Positions 8,438 to 17,955 of a stretch of DNA of 64,000 nucleotides are shown piece by piece. The position numbers and the translations under genes are program-made. The stretch is taken from the NCBI RefSeq assembly GCF_016889705.1, contig NZ_CP069526.1:6758001-6822000 (forward strand). The letters are read 5' to 3'. The notes under the pieces were generated by a model. The model worked only from the letters and a program-made list of their open reading frames with translations, ran no database searches and was not told the origin of the DNA. Source of the DNA: Amycolatopsis sp. FDAARGOS 1241 (lineage in GTDB: Bacteria > Actinomycetota > Actinomycetes > Mycobacteriales > Pseudonocardiaceae). Each line of letters begins with the position of its first letter. Position 1 is the stretch's first letter.

Positions 8438-9145
8438 CACTCATCGCCGCCGAAGGCCCGGCCGGGGCTGCACCTCGGCGAGACAGAAGTCGGCGACCAC
8501 TCACCCCGACCGAACCCACCACCGAAATCCCCGGCCACGGCAGGACCTCCGCAAGACACAAGCCCGCGACCACTCACCCCGACCGAACCCACCACCGAAA
8601 TCCCCGGCCACGGCAGGACCTCCGCAAGACACAAGCCCGCGACCACTCACCCCGACCGAACCCACCACCGAAATCCCCGGCCACGGCAGGACCTCCGCAA
8701 GACACAAGCCCGCGACCACGCAACCTCGACAAGCCGCCGAACGCGTCCAGCCACAGCCGACCTCGGCAACAGAAGCCCCCGGCCACTCAACCCCGACGGA
8801 CTCCACTATCGAAGGCTCGGCCTCGCCTTGACCTCGGCGAGCGGGAAGCCCGGGAGCACTCAACGTCGCCACTGAAGGTCCGGCCGAGGCTGAACCTCGG
8901 CGAGCCGGAAGCCGGCAAACATTCACGTCGCCACCGAAGGCCCGGCCACGGCCGCACCCCGGCGAGCCAGAAGGCCACAAGCACTCAACGTCGCCACCGA
9001 AGGCCCGGGCGAGGCTGAACCTCGACGGGCAGAAGTACGGCGTAGTCAACCTCGCCACCGAAGATCCGGCCGGACCTCGGCGCGACACAAGCCCCCGCCA
9101 CCCAACCCCGGCAAACCGCCGAACACGTTCAGCCGAGGCTAAACC
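8438..9145. repeat. Degenerate tandem array of about 11 units, 56-73 bp each
   Basis: Units begin CACTCA or a close variant at 8438, 8498, 8571, 8644, 8717, 8784, 8857, 8920, 8982, 9043 and 9099. The three units 8498-8716 are near-identical with an exact 73-bp period; the others diverge. The degenerate consensus contains CACTCAACGTCGCCACCG, AAGGCCCGGCC and ACCTCGGCGAG. Frames on both strands stay open because of the composition, but the unit lengths are not all multiples of three and no protein family is recognisable, so I treat it as non-coding. It ends directly at the stop of the membrane-protein gene. The preceding 8251-8437 holds no gene that I can see. Confidence 0.8.
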
Positions 9146-9622
9146 TCAAGACCGCGAAAAGGCCGTCCTCATCCACATCGTCGCGAGGACGATCGTGGCC
9201 ACCCACGCGATGATCAGGCCGATTCCCGGGCCGCCGCCGGCGGCGCCCGAAGCGTGGGCGGACTGCTGGGACCACACGGCGAGCAAGCCGTCCACCGAGG
9301 CGAACCAGCCGCCCGCGGCGCAACACCACGCGACCCACCAGCGGCGCGTCACGAGGGCCACCGCGCCGGCCAGAACGCCGATGCCGGTGGACGTCGCGGC
9401 GAACAGCTGGGGGATGCCGCCGCCCTGGCCCTGCAGGACCTGGTAGCCCGCGTGGTCGCCGACCCACGGCAGGGCCTGTGCGACCAGCAGCACCACGATG
9501 AACACGGCGAGGTAAAAACCACGCCTGCCGAGCTCCACCGTCCGGGCCGCACGGTGACCCGCGTCGTCGATTTCGGAAGTCAGCTTTTTGTCGACCTCGG
9601 CCGGCGTTCCTGGCTCGCTCAC
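9146..9622 (-). CDS. Small membrane protein downstream of miaB (Rv2732c-like)
   Basis: A 158-residue protein with a soluble N-terminus ([20 protein letters not shown]) and four hydrophobic segments, about residues 35-53, 71-90, 93-113 and 132-150. The start GTG at 9622 overlaps the miaB stop by four bases (GTGA), so it is translationally coupled to miaB. Mycobacteria carry a membrane protein of similar size (Rv2732c) at the same place. No function is known. The gene ends at the edge of the repeat array. Confidence 0.82.
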   Translation of the reverse strand: MSEPGTPAEVDKKLTSEIDDAGHRAARTVELGRRGFYLAVFIVVLLVAQALPWVGDHAGYQVLQGQGGGIPQLFAATSTGIGVLAGAVALVTRRWWVAWCCAAGGWFASVDGLLAVWSQQSAHASGAAGGGPGIGLIIAWVATIVLATMWMRTAFSRS

Positions 9623-11106
9623 AGCGCACACCCACTCACCGGGGCCGGCTGCGCCGCCGGGACTCCGAAGCCCGGCAGCCCCAGCGTGACCCCGCTCGTC
9701 TTGGGCCGAAGACCCGCTTCGGCGTTGTCGCCCGCCCGCGTGCGGCGGTGCGTCAGGAGGTCGCCGTCGGCGACCAGGTGGTGTGGAGCGCCGTAGGTGA
9801 TCACGGTCTCCACCACATCGCCCGCGCGCACCGAACCGTCCACCGCGGGCCCGGTCGGCGTGAAGTGCACGAGACGCCCGTCGCGCGCGCGGCCGCTCAT
9901 GCGATGCGTCTCGGCGTCCTTGCGGCCCTCGCCCGTCGCCACGAGCAGCTCGACCTTCGCGCCGAGGAGCTTCTTGTTCTCCGCCCAGGAGATCTCGTTC
10001 TGCAGCTCGACGAGCCGGTCGTAGCGCTCCTGCACGACCTCCTTCGGCAGCTGGTCCGCCATCGTCGCGGCCGGCGTGCCGGGGCGCTTCGAGTACTGGA
10101 ACGTGAACGCGCTGGAGAACCGCGCCTCGCGGACCACGTCGAGCGTCGCCTGGAAGTCTTCCTCGGTCTCGCCGGGGAAGCCGACGATGATGTCCGTGGT
10201 GATCGCCGCGTCGGGCATCGCCGTCCGCACCTCGTCGAGGATCTTCAGGAACCGGGCTGAGCGGTAGGACCGGCGCATCTCGCGCAGCACGCGGTCCGAA
10301 CCCGACTGCAGCGGCATGTGCAGCTGGTGGCAGACGTTCGGCGTGTCGGCCATCGCCTCGATCACGTCCGACGTGAACGCCGCGGGGTGCGGCGAGGTGA
10401 ACCGCACGCGCTCCAGGCCGGTGATTCCGCCGGTCGCGCGCAGCAGCTTGCCGAACGCCAGCCGGTCGCCGAACTCGACGCCGTAGGAGTTCACGTTCTG
10501 CCCCAGCAGCGTCACCTCGAGCACGCCCTCGGCCACGAGCGCTTCGACCTCGGCGAGGATCTCGTCCGGGCGGCGGTCGCGTTCCTTGCCACGCAACGAC
10601 GGGACGATGCAGAACGTGCAGGTGTTGTTGCACCCGACCGAAACCGACACCCAGCTCGCGTACGACGATTCGCGGCGAGCGGGCAGCGTCGACGGGAACG
10701 TCTCGAGCGACTCGAGGATCTCGACCTCGGCCTCGGCGTTGTGCCGCGCGCGCTCCAGCAGTGCCGGCAGTGAGCCGATGTTGTGCGTGCCGAACACGAC
10801 GTCGACCCACGGGGCGCGCTTGACGATCTCCCCGCGGTCCTTCTGCGCCAGGCACCCGCCCACCGCGATCTGCATGTCCGGGTTGGCGATCTTGTCCGGC
10901 CGCAGGTGCCCCAGCGTGCCGTACAGCTTGTTGTCCGCGTTCTCCCGCACCGCGCAGGTGTTGAACACGACCAGGTCCGGCTTCGCCTCCGCGCTCGCGG
11001 GGACGTACCCGGCCTCCTCGAGCTGACCGGCGAGCCGTTCCGAGTCGTGCACGTTCATCTGGCAGCCGAAGGTGCGGATCTGGAAGGTCTTGAGATTCTC
11101 GGTCAT
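9619..11106 (-). CDS. miaB: tRNA-2-methylthio-N6-dimethylallyladenosine synthase
   Basis: A radical-SAM methylthiotransferase acting on i6A37 made by MiaA. The 495-residue protein has the N-terminal MTTase domain with Cys15, Cys51 and Cys85 for the auxiliary cluster ([31 protein letters not shown]). The radical-SAM motif is CNNTCTFC (Cys159, 163, 166), and a C-terminal TRAM domain lies around residues 385-455. The last ~35 residues, rich in Pro and Gly, extend past TRAM. TACCCT at 11120-11115 lies 8 nt upstream of the ATG, suggesting a leaderless start; no Shine-Dalgarno sequence is seen. It overlaps the next gene by 4 nt. Confidence 0.97.
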   Translation of the reverse strand: MTENLKTFQIRTFGCQMNVHDSERLAGQLEEAGYVPASAEAKPDLVVFNTCAVRENADNKLYGTLGHLRPDKIANPDMQIAVGGCLAQKDRGEIVKRAPWVDVVFGTHNIGSLPALLERARHNAEAEVEILESLETFPSTLPARRESSYASWVSVSVGCNNTCTFCIVPSLRGKERDRRPDEILAEVEALVAEGVLEVTLLGQNVNSYGVEFGDRLAFGKLLRATGGITGLERVRFTSPHPAAFTSDVIEAMADTPNVCHQLHMPLQSGSDRVLREMRRSYRSARFLKILDEVRTAMPDAAITTDIIVGFPGETEEDFQATLDVVREARFSSAFTFQYSKRPGTPAATMADQLPKEVVQERYDRLVELQNEISWAENKKLLGAKVELLVATGEGRKDAETHRMSGRARDGRLVHFTPTGPAVDGSVRAGDVVETVITYGAPHHLVADGDLLTHRRTRAGDNAEAGLRPKTSGVTLGLPGFGVPAAQPAPVSGCAL

Positions 11107-11296
11107 CGTCAGTCAGGGTAACCCCCGCCGACCTCGCCGAAGCCGCCGCCCACCTGGTTGTTCCCCGGTCGCGACCCCCTTTCGACCCGATCACCGCGCG
11201 ATGTCTGACTACGCGGTTTCCACCGCTGCCGGGCGCCTTGACCGCTTGCGGAGATCGCGCCGCCCGCGGCCGCGGTCCGTCTGGCACGATCGCCCC

Positions 11297-12220
11297 ATGC
11301 GGTGGAGGCGGACGGTCGCGGCGGTGGTGGCGGTGCTGGCGACGGCGCTGACCGCCGCGTGCGGGCCGAGTTTCGAGGGCCTGCACCTGCGCATCGCGGC
11401 GGGCGCCGTCGGCGGCGTGTACAACGACCTCGCCCAGGCGCTGTCCGGCGCGTGGGCCGGGGACCTCGAGGTCGACCGGCCGCAGGTGCTGGCCACGCAG
11501 GGGTCGCGCGACAACCTCAACCGCGTGCTGTCCGGGGGTGCCGACGTCGCGTTCGTGGCCGCCGACCTGGCCGCCGACGCCGCGGCGAAGCATCCGGACA
11601 AGCTGGCGGCGCTGGCCCGCATCCACGACGACTACCTGCACATCGTCGTGCGCGCCGACTCGCCTTACACGTCGGTGGCGATGCTGGCCGGGCGCCGCAT
11701 CGCGGTCGGGTCGCCGGAGTCGGGCGTGGAGTACATCGCCGAGCGCGTGCTGCACGTCGCCGGGCTCGACAACACCGAACCGCAGCAGCTGGGCCTCGAA
11801 GACTCCCTCAAGGCGCTCGAGGACCACCGCATCGACGCCCTGTTCTGGTCCGGCGGCCTGCCGACGCCGCTCATCACGCAGTACACGCAGAAGGTCGGCC
11901 TGCGGCTGCTCGACATGGCGAGCCTGATGCAGGGCATGCAGGCCTACAGCCCCGTCTACGGCACGGCCACCATTCCCGGCAGCACCTACAACCAGGCCGG
12001 CCCGGTGACCACGCTCGTGGTGCCCAACTTCCTCGTCGTCCCCACGACGATGGCCGACGTCGTCGCCGAGGCCCTCACCCGCGGCCTCTACGACGCTCGC
12101 CCCGCCCTCGCGCAGGCCAACCGGGCGGCGCTGTCCATCGACGTCCACCCCGGCATCGAGACCGAGCCCCTGCCGCTGCACCCGGGCGCGCTCACGTTCT
12201 ACCGCGAGCAAAAGGTCTAA
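11297..12220 (+). CDS. TAXI-family solute-binding lipoprotein
   Basis: A 307-residue exported protein. The signal peptide ends in the lipobox LTAAC (Cys22), so it should be anchored on the outer face of the membrane. The segment IAAGAVGGVYNDLAQAL, then LATQGSRDNLNRVLSGGADVAFV and GRRIAVGSPESGVE are typical of TRAP-associated extracytoplasmic immunogenic (TAXI) proteins. No TRAP permease genes are adjacent. Instead the gene converges, with a 4-bp overlap, on a histidine kinase and response regulator. That suggests the lipoprotein serves as the ligand sensor for the kinase rather than in transport. The ligand is unknown. Confidence 0.85.
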   Translation: MRWRRTVAAVVAVLATALTAACGPSFEGLHLRIAAGAVGGVYNDLAQALSGAWAGDLEVDRPQVLATQGSRDNLNRVLSGGADVAFVAADLAADAAAKHPDKLAALARIHDDYLHIVVRADSPYTSVAMLAGRRIAVGSPESGVEYIAERVLHVAGLDNTEPQQLGLEDSLKALEDHRIDALFWSGGLPTPLITQYTQKVGLRLLDMASLMQGMQAYSPVYGTATIPGSTYNQAGPVTTLVVPNFLVVPTTMADVVAEALTRGLYDARPALAQANRAALSIDVHPGIETEPLPLHPGALTFYREQKV

Positions 12221-13614
12221 GGCGCCACCTGCAGGTCCATCTCGACCCGGAGCCCGCCGCCTTCGGGCAGCGAAAGCCGCAGGTCACCGCCGGAGTGGCG
12301 GACGATCTCGCGCACGATCGCGAGGCCCAGCCCGGAACCGGGCACGTTCTGGTGCGCCGTGCTGCGCCAGAACCGGTCGACGGCCCGCTCCAGCTCGTCT
12401 TCGCGCAGGCCGAGGCCGTGGTCGCGGACGGCGAGCTTCACCCGCTCACCGTCGCGGACGGCCGACACGTGCACGGACGTCCCCTGGCCGGTGAACTTGA
12501 GCGCGTTGTCGATCAGCGCGTCGAGGATCACCTCGAGTCCGCGCGGTGGCAGCAGCACGCGTGCGCCGTCGACGTGGGCGTCGGTCTCCAGCGCGACGTC
12601 GCGGGCCGCGCCGACCACCGACCAGTCGGCGACGCGGTCGGCCACCACCTCACCGAGGTTCTCGGCCACGAGCTCACCACCCGCCGCCTCCGCGCGGGCC
12701 ATCGACAGCAGCTCGTCGAGGATCTGGTTGAGCCGGCCCGCGTCGACGCGAGCGGCGTCGAGGTCGGCGGCCGCGGTGTCGTCGTCCACGTGGCCCTCGA
12801 GGTTGCCCAGCCGCAGCTTCAGCGCGGTCAGCGGGTTGCGCAGCTGGTGCGACGCGTCGGCGACGAACGCGCGCTGCGCCGCCAGGGCCTCCGACACGCT
12901 CGCGGCCATCCGGTCGAACGAGCGGCCCAGCTGCCGCAGCTCCGGTGGCCCGCCGCTCTCGCCCACGGGCACCACCTCGCGCCCGCTGACCACGGCCGCG
13001 ACCAGCGAGCCCGTCGCCTCGTCGAGGCGGCGCACGGGCCGCAGCGTCCAGCGCACCACCGGGATCGCGGCGAGCAGTGCGAGCCCGAACGCGATCACCG
13101 CGCCGGCGGCGAGCACCAGCCACTGCCACAGCAGCACCGTGCGCACGTGGTCGGTCGCGGACTCGGTGACGACGGCGCCGCGCACCTCGCCGTCGATGAG
13201 GATCGGTTCGGCGAGCACGAGCGGCGCGGTCGTCCACGGCGTCAGCAGCGGCCCGGGCGCCGGGGGCCGGCCGGCGAGCGCCTCGTTCACGGGCACGTCG
13301 ATGGCCGACCGGTCGATCCGCGCGGCGTCGGTGCCGCCCAGTGAGCTGAGCACCGTCACGCCGTCCTGGTTCACCACGACGACCTTCACGCCGTACACGT
13401 CGGTGTAGCGGCGCAGCTCGGGCTCCAGCAGCGCGGGCCGGTTGTCCACCAGCGGCCGCTGCGCGAGTGACGCGAACCGCGCGGTGTCGGTCAGCCGGTC
13501 GAGGAACAGGTTCTGCTCGAGGCTGTTCGCCATCGTCAGCGCCAGCGGGATGCCGAGGCCGAACACGAGCAGCGCGACGAGCGTGACCACGATCCCCTGG
13601 AGGCGGACGCGCAC
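12217..13614 (-). CDS. Sensor histidine kinase
   Basis: A 465-residue membrane kinase. Transmembrane segments lie at about 8-28 and 162-184, enclosing a ~130-residue extracytoplasmic sensor domain. A HAMP linker follows (about 185-240), then the dimerisation helix with the phospho-accepting His256 (ASHQLRNPLTALK). The HATPase domain has Asn370 (N box), DHGLG at 398-402 and GSGLG at 426-430. The start lies 3 nt after the response-regulator stop, so the two genes form one transcript. The 3' end overlaps the TAXI lipoprotein gene by 4 bp on the opposite strand. The lipoprotein is a plausible signal-input partner. Confidence 0.92.
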   Translation of the reverse strand: MRVRLQGIVVTLVALLVFGLGIPLALTMANSLEQNLFLDRLTDTARFASLAQRPLVDNRPALLEPELRRYTDVYGVKVVVVNQDGVTVLSSLGGTDAARIDRSAIDVPVNEALAGRPPAPGPLLTPWTTAPLVLAEPILIDGEVRGAVVTESATDHVRTVLLWQWLVLAAGAVIAFGLALLAAIPVVRWTLRPVRRLDEATGSLVAAVVSGREVVPVGESGGPPELRQLGRSFDRMAASVSEALAAQRAFVADASHQLRNPLTALKLRLGNLEGHVDDDTAAADLDAARVDAGRLNQILDELLSMARAEAAGGELVAENLGEVVADRVADWSVVGAARDVALETDAHVDGARVLLPPRGLEVILDALIDNALKFTGQGTSVHVSAVRDGERVKLAVRDHGLGLREDELERAVDRFWRSTAHQNVPGSGLGLAIVREIVRHSGGDLRLSLPEGGGLRVEMDLQVAP

Positions 13615-13617
13615 CGC

Positions 13618-14283
13618 TCAGCCCCGTCCGCCGAGGCGGTAGCCGACACCGCGGACGGTCTCGATCAGGGCGGGCCGCCCAAGCTTCGTGCGCAGCGTCG
13701 CCACGTGCACGTCGAGCGAGCGGCTCTCGGCCGCACCGCGGTGGCCCCACACCTCCCTGAGCACGTGTTCGCGCGAGCACACCGAGCCGCGCGCGCCGGC
13801 GACGAGCGCGAGCACCTGGAACTCCTTGCGGGACAAGGCGATCGACTGCCCGTCCACGAGCACCTCATGGCGCGCCAGGTCGATCTTCACGTCGCCGACC
13901 TCGATCACGGGCGCGGGCGCGTCGGCGCGTTCGCCCCGGCGGCGCCGCACGGCCTCGACGCGGGCCAGCAACTCTTCCACGTCGTAGGGCTTCACGAGGT
14001 AGTCGTCGGCGCCCGCGCGCAGCCCTTGCACCCGGTCGTCCACCTCGCCGCGCGCCGACACCACGATCACGGCGACGTCGCTGACGGCGCGGATGCGGCG
14101 GCACAGCACCACGCCGTCGACGTCGGGCAGCCCGAGGTCGAGCAGCACGACGTCCACGTCGTGCACGCGGTCCAGCACGCCGGCGCCCGATGCCAGCCGC
14201 TGCATCTCCAGCCCGCGCCTCGTCAGCGCGGGCACGAGGGCGCCCGCGACCCGGTCGTCGTCCTCAACCAGCAGCACCCGCAC
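13618..14283 (-). CDS. Response regulator, OmpR/PhoB family
   Basis: A 221-residue two-domain regulator. The receiver domain has acidic residues Asp8 and Asp9, phospho-accepting Asp49 (VVLLDLGLPD), Ser76 and Lys98 (DDYLVKPY). The C-terminal winged helix (about 125-218) includes LSRKEFQVLALVAG and RSLDVHVATLRTKLG. The GTG start is preceded by GGGGAGG. It is cotranscribed with the downstream kinase and divergent from the glu transporter operon. Targets are not evident; the nearby TAXI lipoprotein and the glu operon are candidates. Confidence 0.93.
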   Translation of the reverse strand: MRVLLVEDDDRVAGALVPALTRRGLEMQRLASGAGVLDRVHDVDVVLLDLGLPDVDGVVLCRRIRAVSDVAVIVVSARGEVDDRVQGLRAGADDYLVKPYDVEELLARVEAVRRRRGERADAPAPVIEVGDVKIDLARHEVLVDGQSIALSRKEFQVLALVAGARGSVCSREHVLREVWGHRGAAESRSLDVHVATLRTKLGRPALIETVRGVGYRLGGRG

Positions 14284-14552
14284 CGCTCGCCTCCCCGGTG
14301 ATCCAGCCCACGGTAGCGGGGAACTCTAGGGGGCACCCGACCGCGACCACGAACGGGCACAGCGGATCACCCACCGTCACCCTCGCGGGGTGCTCAGCGC
14401 GATTCCGAGGTGCATTCCTGGCTAGGCTGAGCTGCACAGATGGTCGCCGACCAGCCAGGACGGCGCCGCGATCCGATATGTACTTGAAACCCTAAGTATT
14501 GCTCAAGCCGCCTTTACAAAGGGTTCGATGCGAGTAGGTTTCCGCCATCGAC

Positions 14553-14569
14553 GCGGGACCCGGTCCCGC
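14553..14569 (+). other. Leader hairpin upstream of gluA; rest of 14284-14602 non-coding
   Basis: GCGGGAC/GTCCCGC with a 3-nt loop lies 33 nt before the gluA start. Upstream, 14460-14530 is clearly AT-richer than its surroundings (TATGTACTTGAAACCCTAAG), as expected of a promoter region. I could not fix a convincing -35/-10 pair. Nothing in 14284-14602 codes for protein. Confidence 0.4.
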
Positions 14570-14602
14570 AGGTGCCGGTGGTGAAGGAGCTCTGGAGGCC
14601 AG

Positions 14603-15355
<753 letters not shown>

Positions 15356-15434
15356 CACCGAGTTTTTCCCGGCACCTGCCGTACCCGGCGGCTTCGGACC
15401 AGCCGTACCGACGACAGATACAGGAGACAAACCA

Positions 15435-16349
15435 ATGAGGATCCGCACCCTCGCGGCAGGCCTGCTCGCCGGCGGGCTGCTGCTCACGGCCTGCGGCAAG
15501 GAAGGCACGCCCGCGGCGCCGGGCGGCGAAGCCAGTGGCACGAACACCGCCGCGCTGCCGACGTACACCGTCGCGCAGAACGTCGACCTGCCCGGCTCGG
15601 CGACCTTCGCCAAGATCAAGTCGGCGGGCACGGTGACCATCGGCGTCAAGGACGACCAGCCGGGCCTCGGCCAGAAGGACCCGACGACCGGCAAGTTCGA
15701 GGGCTTCGACATCGAGATCGCCCGGATGATCGCCGCCGGACTGGGCGTGGCGCCGGACAAGATCAAGTTCGTCACGGTCGACTCGGCCGCGCGTGAGCAG
15801 GCCATCTCCAACGGCCAGGTCGACTACTACGTCGGCACGTACACGATCACCGACAAGCGCAAGCAGCAGGTTTCGTTCGCCGGGCCGTACTTCCAGGCCG
15901 GCCAGGACCTGCTGGTGCGTGCGGACGACACCTCGATCACCGGCCCGCAGACCCTGAAGGGCAAGAAGGTCTGCTCGGTGACCGGGTCGACCCCGATCCA
16001 GCGCGTACGCGAGCAGGGCCTGACCGAGCCCGCCAACATCGTCGAGTTCCAGAAGTACTCGCAGTGCGTGGACAAGCTGAGCACCAAGGAGGTCGACGCC
16101 GTCACGACCGACGACGCGATCCTCAAGGGCTTCGCCGCGCAGGACCCGTCGTCGTTCAAGGTCGTCGGCAAGCCGTTCTCGCAGGAGCCCTACGGCATCG
16201 GCCTGAACAAGGACGACAAGGTGCTGCGCACCAAGATGAACGAGCTGCTGCAGACCAGCCTCGACGACGGCACCTGGCAGAAGATCTACGACGCCACCCT
16301 CGGCAAGTCCAACGCCTCCGCGACGAAGCCGACCATCCAGCCCTACTGA
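15435..16349 (+). CDS. gluB: Glutamate-type ABC transporter, substrate-binding lipoprotein
   Basis: A 304-residue lipoprotein. The signal peptide ends with lipobox LLTAC (Cys20), followed by a Gly/Ala/Pro-rich linker and a family-3 binding domain. Landmarks are KSAGTVTIGVKDDQPGLG, FEGFDIEIARMIAAGLG, VDYYVGTYTITDKRK and VCSVTGSTPIQRVRE. It captures the amino acid outside the membrane for GluC and GluD. AGGAGA lies seven bases before the ATG. A strong hairpin follows the stop codon, before gluC. Confidence 0.92.
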   Translation: MRIRTLAAGLLAGGLLLTACGKEGTPAAPGGEASGTNTAALPTYTVAQNVDLPGSATFAKIKSAGTVTIGVKDDQPGLGQKDPTTGKFEGFDIEIARMIAAGLGVAPDKIKFVTVDSAAREQAISNGQVDYYVGTYTITDKRKQQVSFAGPYFQAGQDLLVRADDTSITGPQTLKGKKVCSVTGSTPIQRVREQGLTEPANIVEFQKYSQCVDKLSTKEVDAVTTDDAILKGFAAQDPSSFKVVGKPFSQEPYGIGLNKDDKVLRTKMNELLQTSLDDGTWQKIYDATLGKSNASATKPTIQPY

Positions 16350-16359
16350 CGCACCTCCG

Positions 16360-16392
16360 CGGCCGGTGGACGGGGTGCCCGTCCACCGGCCG
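16360..16392 (+). other. Intercistronic hairpin between gluB and gluC
   Basis: A perfect 14-bp inverted repeat (CGGCCGGTGGACGG at 16360-16373 with its complement at 16379-16392, 5-nt loop) stands 11 nt after the gluB stop. There is no T-run. Similar structures behind binding-protein genes stabilise the upstream message or reduce read-through, so that the binding protein exceeds the permeases. That role is inferred here. Confidence 0.7.
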
Positions 16393-16426
16393 TGCCACGT
16401 AAACCTACGGACGCGGGGAAGGCTCC

Positions 16427-17074
16427 ATGGACGTCCTGTTCGACAATCTGGACCTGTTCGGTCCGTTCTTCCTGCGCACGATCGAGCTGTTCCTCATCGC
16501 CGGCGCCGGCAGCCTGGTGTTCGGCACGATCCTGGCGATGCTGCGGGTGAGCCCGGTGCCGGTGCTCCGCGCGATCGGCACGACCTACGTCACCGTCGTG
16601 CGCAACACGCCGCTGACCCTGGTGTTCGCGTTCTTCGTGTTCGCATACCCCTTGCTCGACATCGTCTCGCTCGACTACTTCACGTACGCGGTCGTGGCGC
16701 TGACGGTGTACACGTCGGCGTTCATCTGCGAGGTGGTGCGCTCGGGCATCAACACCGTGCCGGTCGGCCAGGCCGAAGCGGCCCGCGCGCTCGGCCTGAC
16801 CTTCGGCCAGATCCTCGGCCAGGTGGTGCTGCCGCAGGCGCTGCGATCGGTGGTCCCGCCGCTGATCAGCACGCTCATCGCGCTGCTGAAGAACACCACC
16901 ATCGCCAGCGGGTTCTCCGTCGCGGAGGCCGGCGCGATCCGGCAGTACATCTCCGAGCGCGGCGACAGCCAGCTGGTCGCCCTCCTGTGGGTGGCGCTCG
17001 GGTTCATCATCCTGGTCGCCGTGCTGTCGCTCGTGCAGCGCAGCCTGGAGAAGCGCTGGAGCGTGGCCCGATGA
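16427..17074 (+). CDS. gluC: Glutamate-type ABC transporter, permease
   Basis: A 215-residue inner-membrane permease with five hydrophobic segments. The start MDVLFDNLDLFGPFFLRTIELFL and the motif EVVRSGINTVPVGQAEAARALGL are characteristic. The latter includes the EAA loop (EAARALG) that contacts the ATPase. It overlaps gluD by the tetranucleotide ATGA, so the two permeases are translationally coupled and probably form a heterodimer. Confidence 0.92.
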   Translation: MDVLFDNLDLFGPFFLRTIELFLIAGAGSLVFGTILAMLRVSPVPVLRAIGTTYVTVVRNTPLTLVFAFFVFAYPLLDIVSLDYFTYAVVALTVYTSAFICEVVRSGINTVPVGQAEAARALGLTFGQILGQVVLPQALRSVVPPLISTLIALLKNTTIASGFSVAEAGAIRQYISERGDSQLVALLWVALGFIILVAVLSLVQRSLEKRWSVAR

Positions 17075-17952
17075 GCACCGTCCTGTTCGACACGCCGGGG
17101 CCGAAGTCGCGGGCCCGGCACCGGCTCTACGCCGTGCTCGGCATCCTCGTCGTCGTCGCGCTGATCGCCTTCGTCGTCTACAGCTTCGCCGCCAGTGGTC
17201 AGTTCGCCCCGCGCAAGTGGGAGTGGCTGCAGTACGCGCAGGTGCAGTCCGACCTCGCCAGTGCCGTGCTCGCCACGCTCGAGGCCTTCGCGCTCGGCGC
17301 CGTGTGCGCGCTGATCTTCGGCGCGGTGTTCGCCGCCGGGCGGCTCTCCGAGCACACCTGGGTGCGCGGGATCTCGACGTTCGTCGTCGAGTTCTTCCGC
17401 GCGATCCCGCTGCTGATCCTGATGTTCCTGTTCTACTACGGCCTCCCGACGGTGGGCGTCGACACCTCGCCGCTGTTCGCCGTGGTGCTCGGTTTGACGC
17501 TGTACAACGGTTCCGTGCTCGCGGAGGTCTTCCGCGCGGGCATCAACGCACTGCCGAAGGGCCAGTCGGAAGCCGCGTACGCGCTCGGCATGCGCAAGAC
17601 GCAGGTGATGTTCACGGTGCTGCTGCCGCAGGCCATCCGCGCGATGCTGCCATCGATCATCAGCCAGCTGGTGGTGCTGCTCAAGGACACCGCGCTCGGG
17701 TTCCTGGTCACCTACCCCGAACTGCTCTACTACGCGCGCTACATCGGCTCGCAGGGCGCGTTCGGCCGGCCGATCGTCCCGTCGACCATCGTGGCGGCCG
17801 CGATCTACATCGTGCTGTGCCTGCTGCTGACCGCGCTCGCGACGTGGGTCGAGCGCCGCAACCGGCGCAGCAAGAAGCGCATCGAAACCACCGACACCAA
17901 GGCGGAGCAGATCGCACTGGGCGCCGCGACGGGCCAGGCCGGGCCGCTCTGA
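17071..17952 (+). CDS. gluD: Glutamate-type ABC transporter, permease
   Basis: A 293-residue permease. An N-terminal transmembrane helix (about 17-38) precedes the five-helix core. The EAA loop is AGINALPKGQSEAAYALGM. The sequence EFFRAIPLLILMFLFYYGLP is typical of the histidine/glutamate permease family. It is longer than GluC because of N- and C-terminal extensions; the C-terminus is charged (RRNRRSKKRIETTDTKAEQ) and cytoplasmic. Transcription should end at the hairpin just downstream. Confidence 0.92.
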   Translation: MSTVLFDTPGPKSRARHRLYAVLGILVVVALIAFVVYSFAASGQFAPRKWEWLQYAQVQSDLASAVLATLEAFALGAVCALIFGAVFAAGRLSEHTWVRGISTFVVEFFRAIPLLILMFLFYYGLPTVGVDTSPLFAVVLGLTLYNGSVLAEVFRAGINALPKGQSEAAYALGMRKTQVMFTVLLPQAIRAMLPSIISQLVVLLKDTALGFLVTYPELLYYARYIGSQGAFGRPIVPSTIVAAAIYIVLCLLLTALATWVERRNRRSKKRIETTDTKAEQIALGAATGQAGPL

Positions 17953-17955
17953 CCG

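Noticed and set aside
8498..8716. Possible CRISPR array (three 73-bp repeats)
   Set aside because: The repeats are directly adjacent with no unique spacers, and no cas genes are present.
8181..9088. Overlapping open frames on both strands of the 8.2-9.1 kb region
   Set aside because: They follow the repeat array; unit lengths are not multiples of three throughout, the proteins are low-complexity and no start has a convincing site.
14490..14540. GGTTCGATG suggesting a tRNA T-loop
   Set aside because: No acceptor or anticodon stem can be formed around it. No tRNA or rRNA gene was found in the window.
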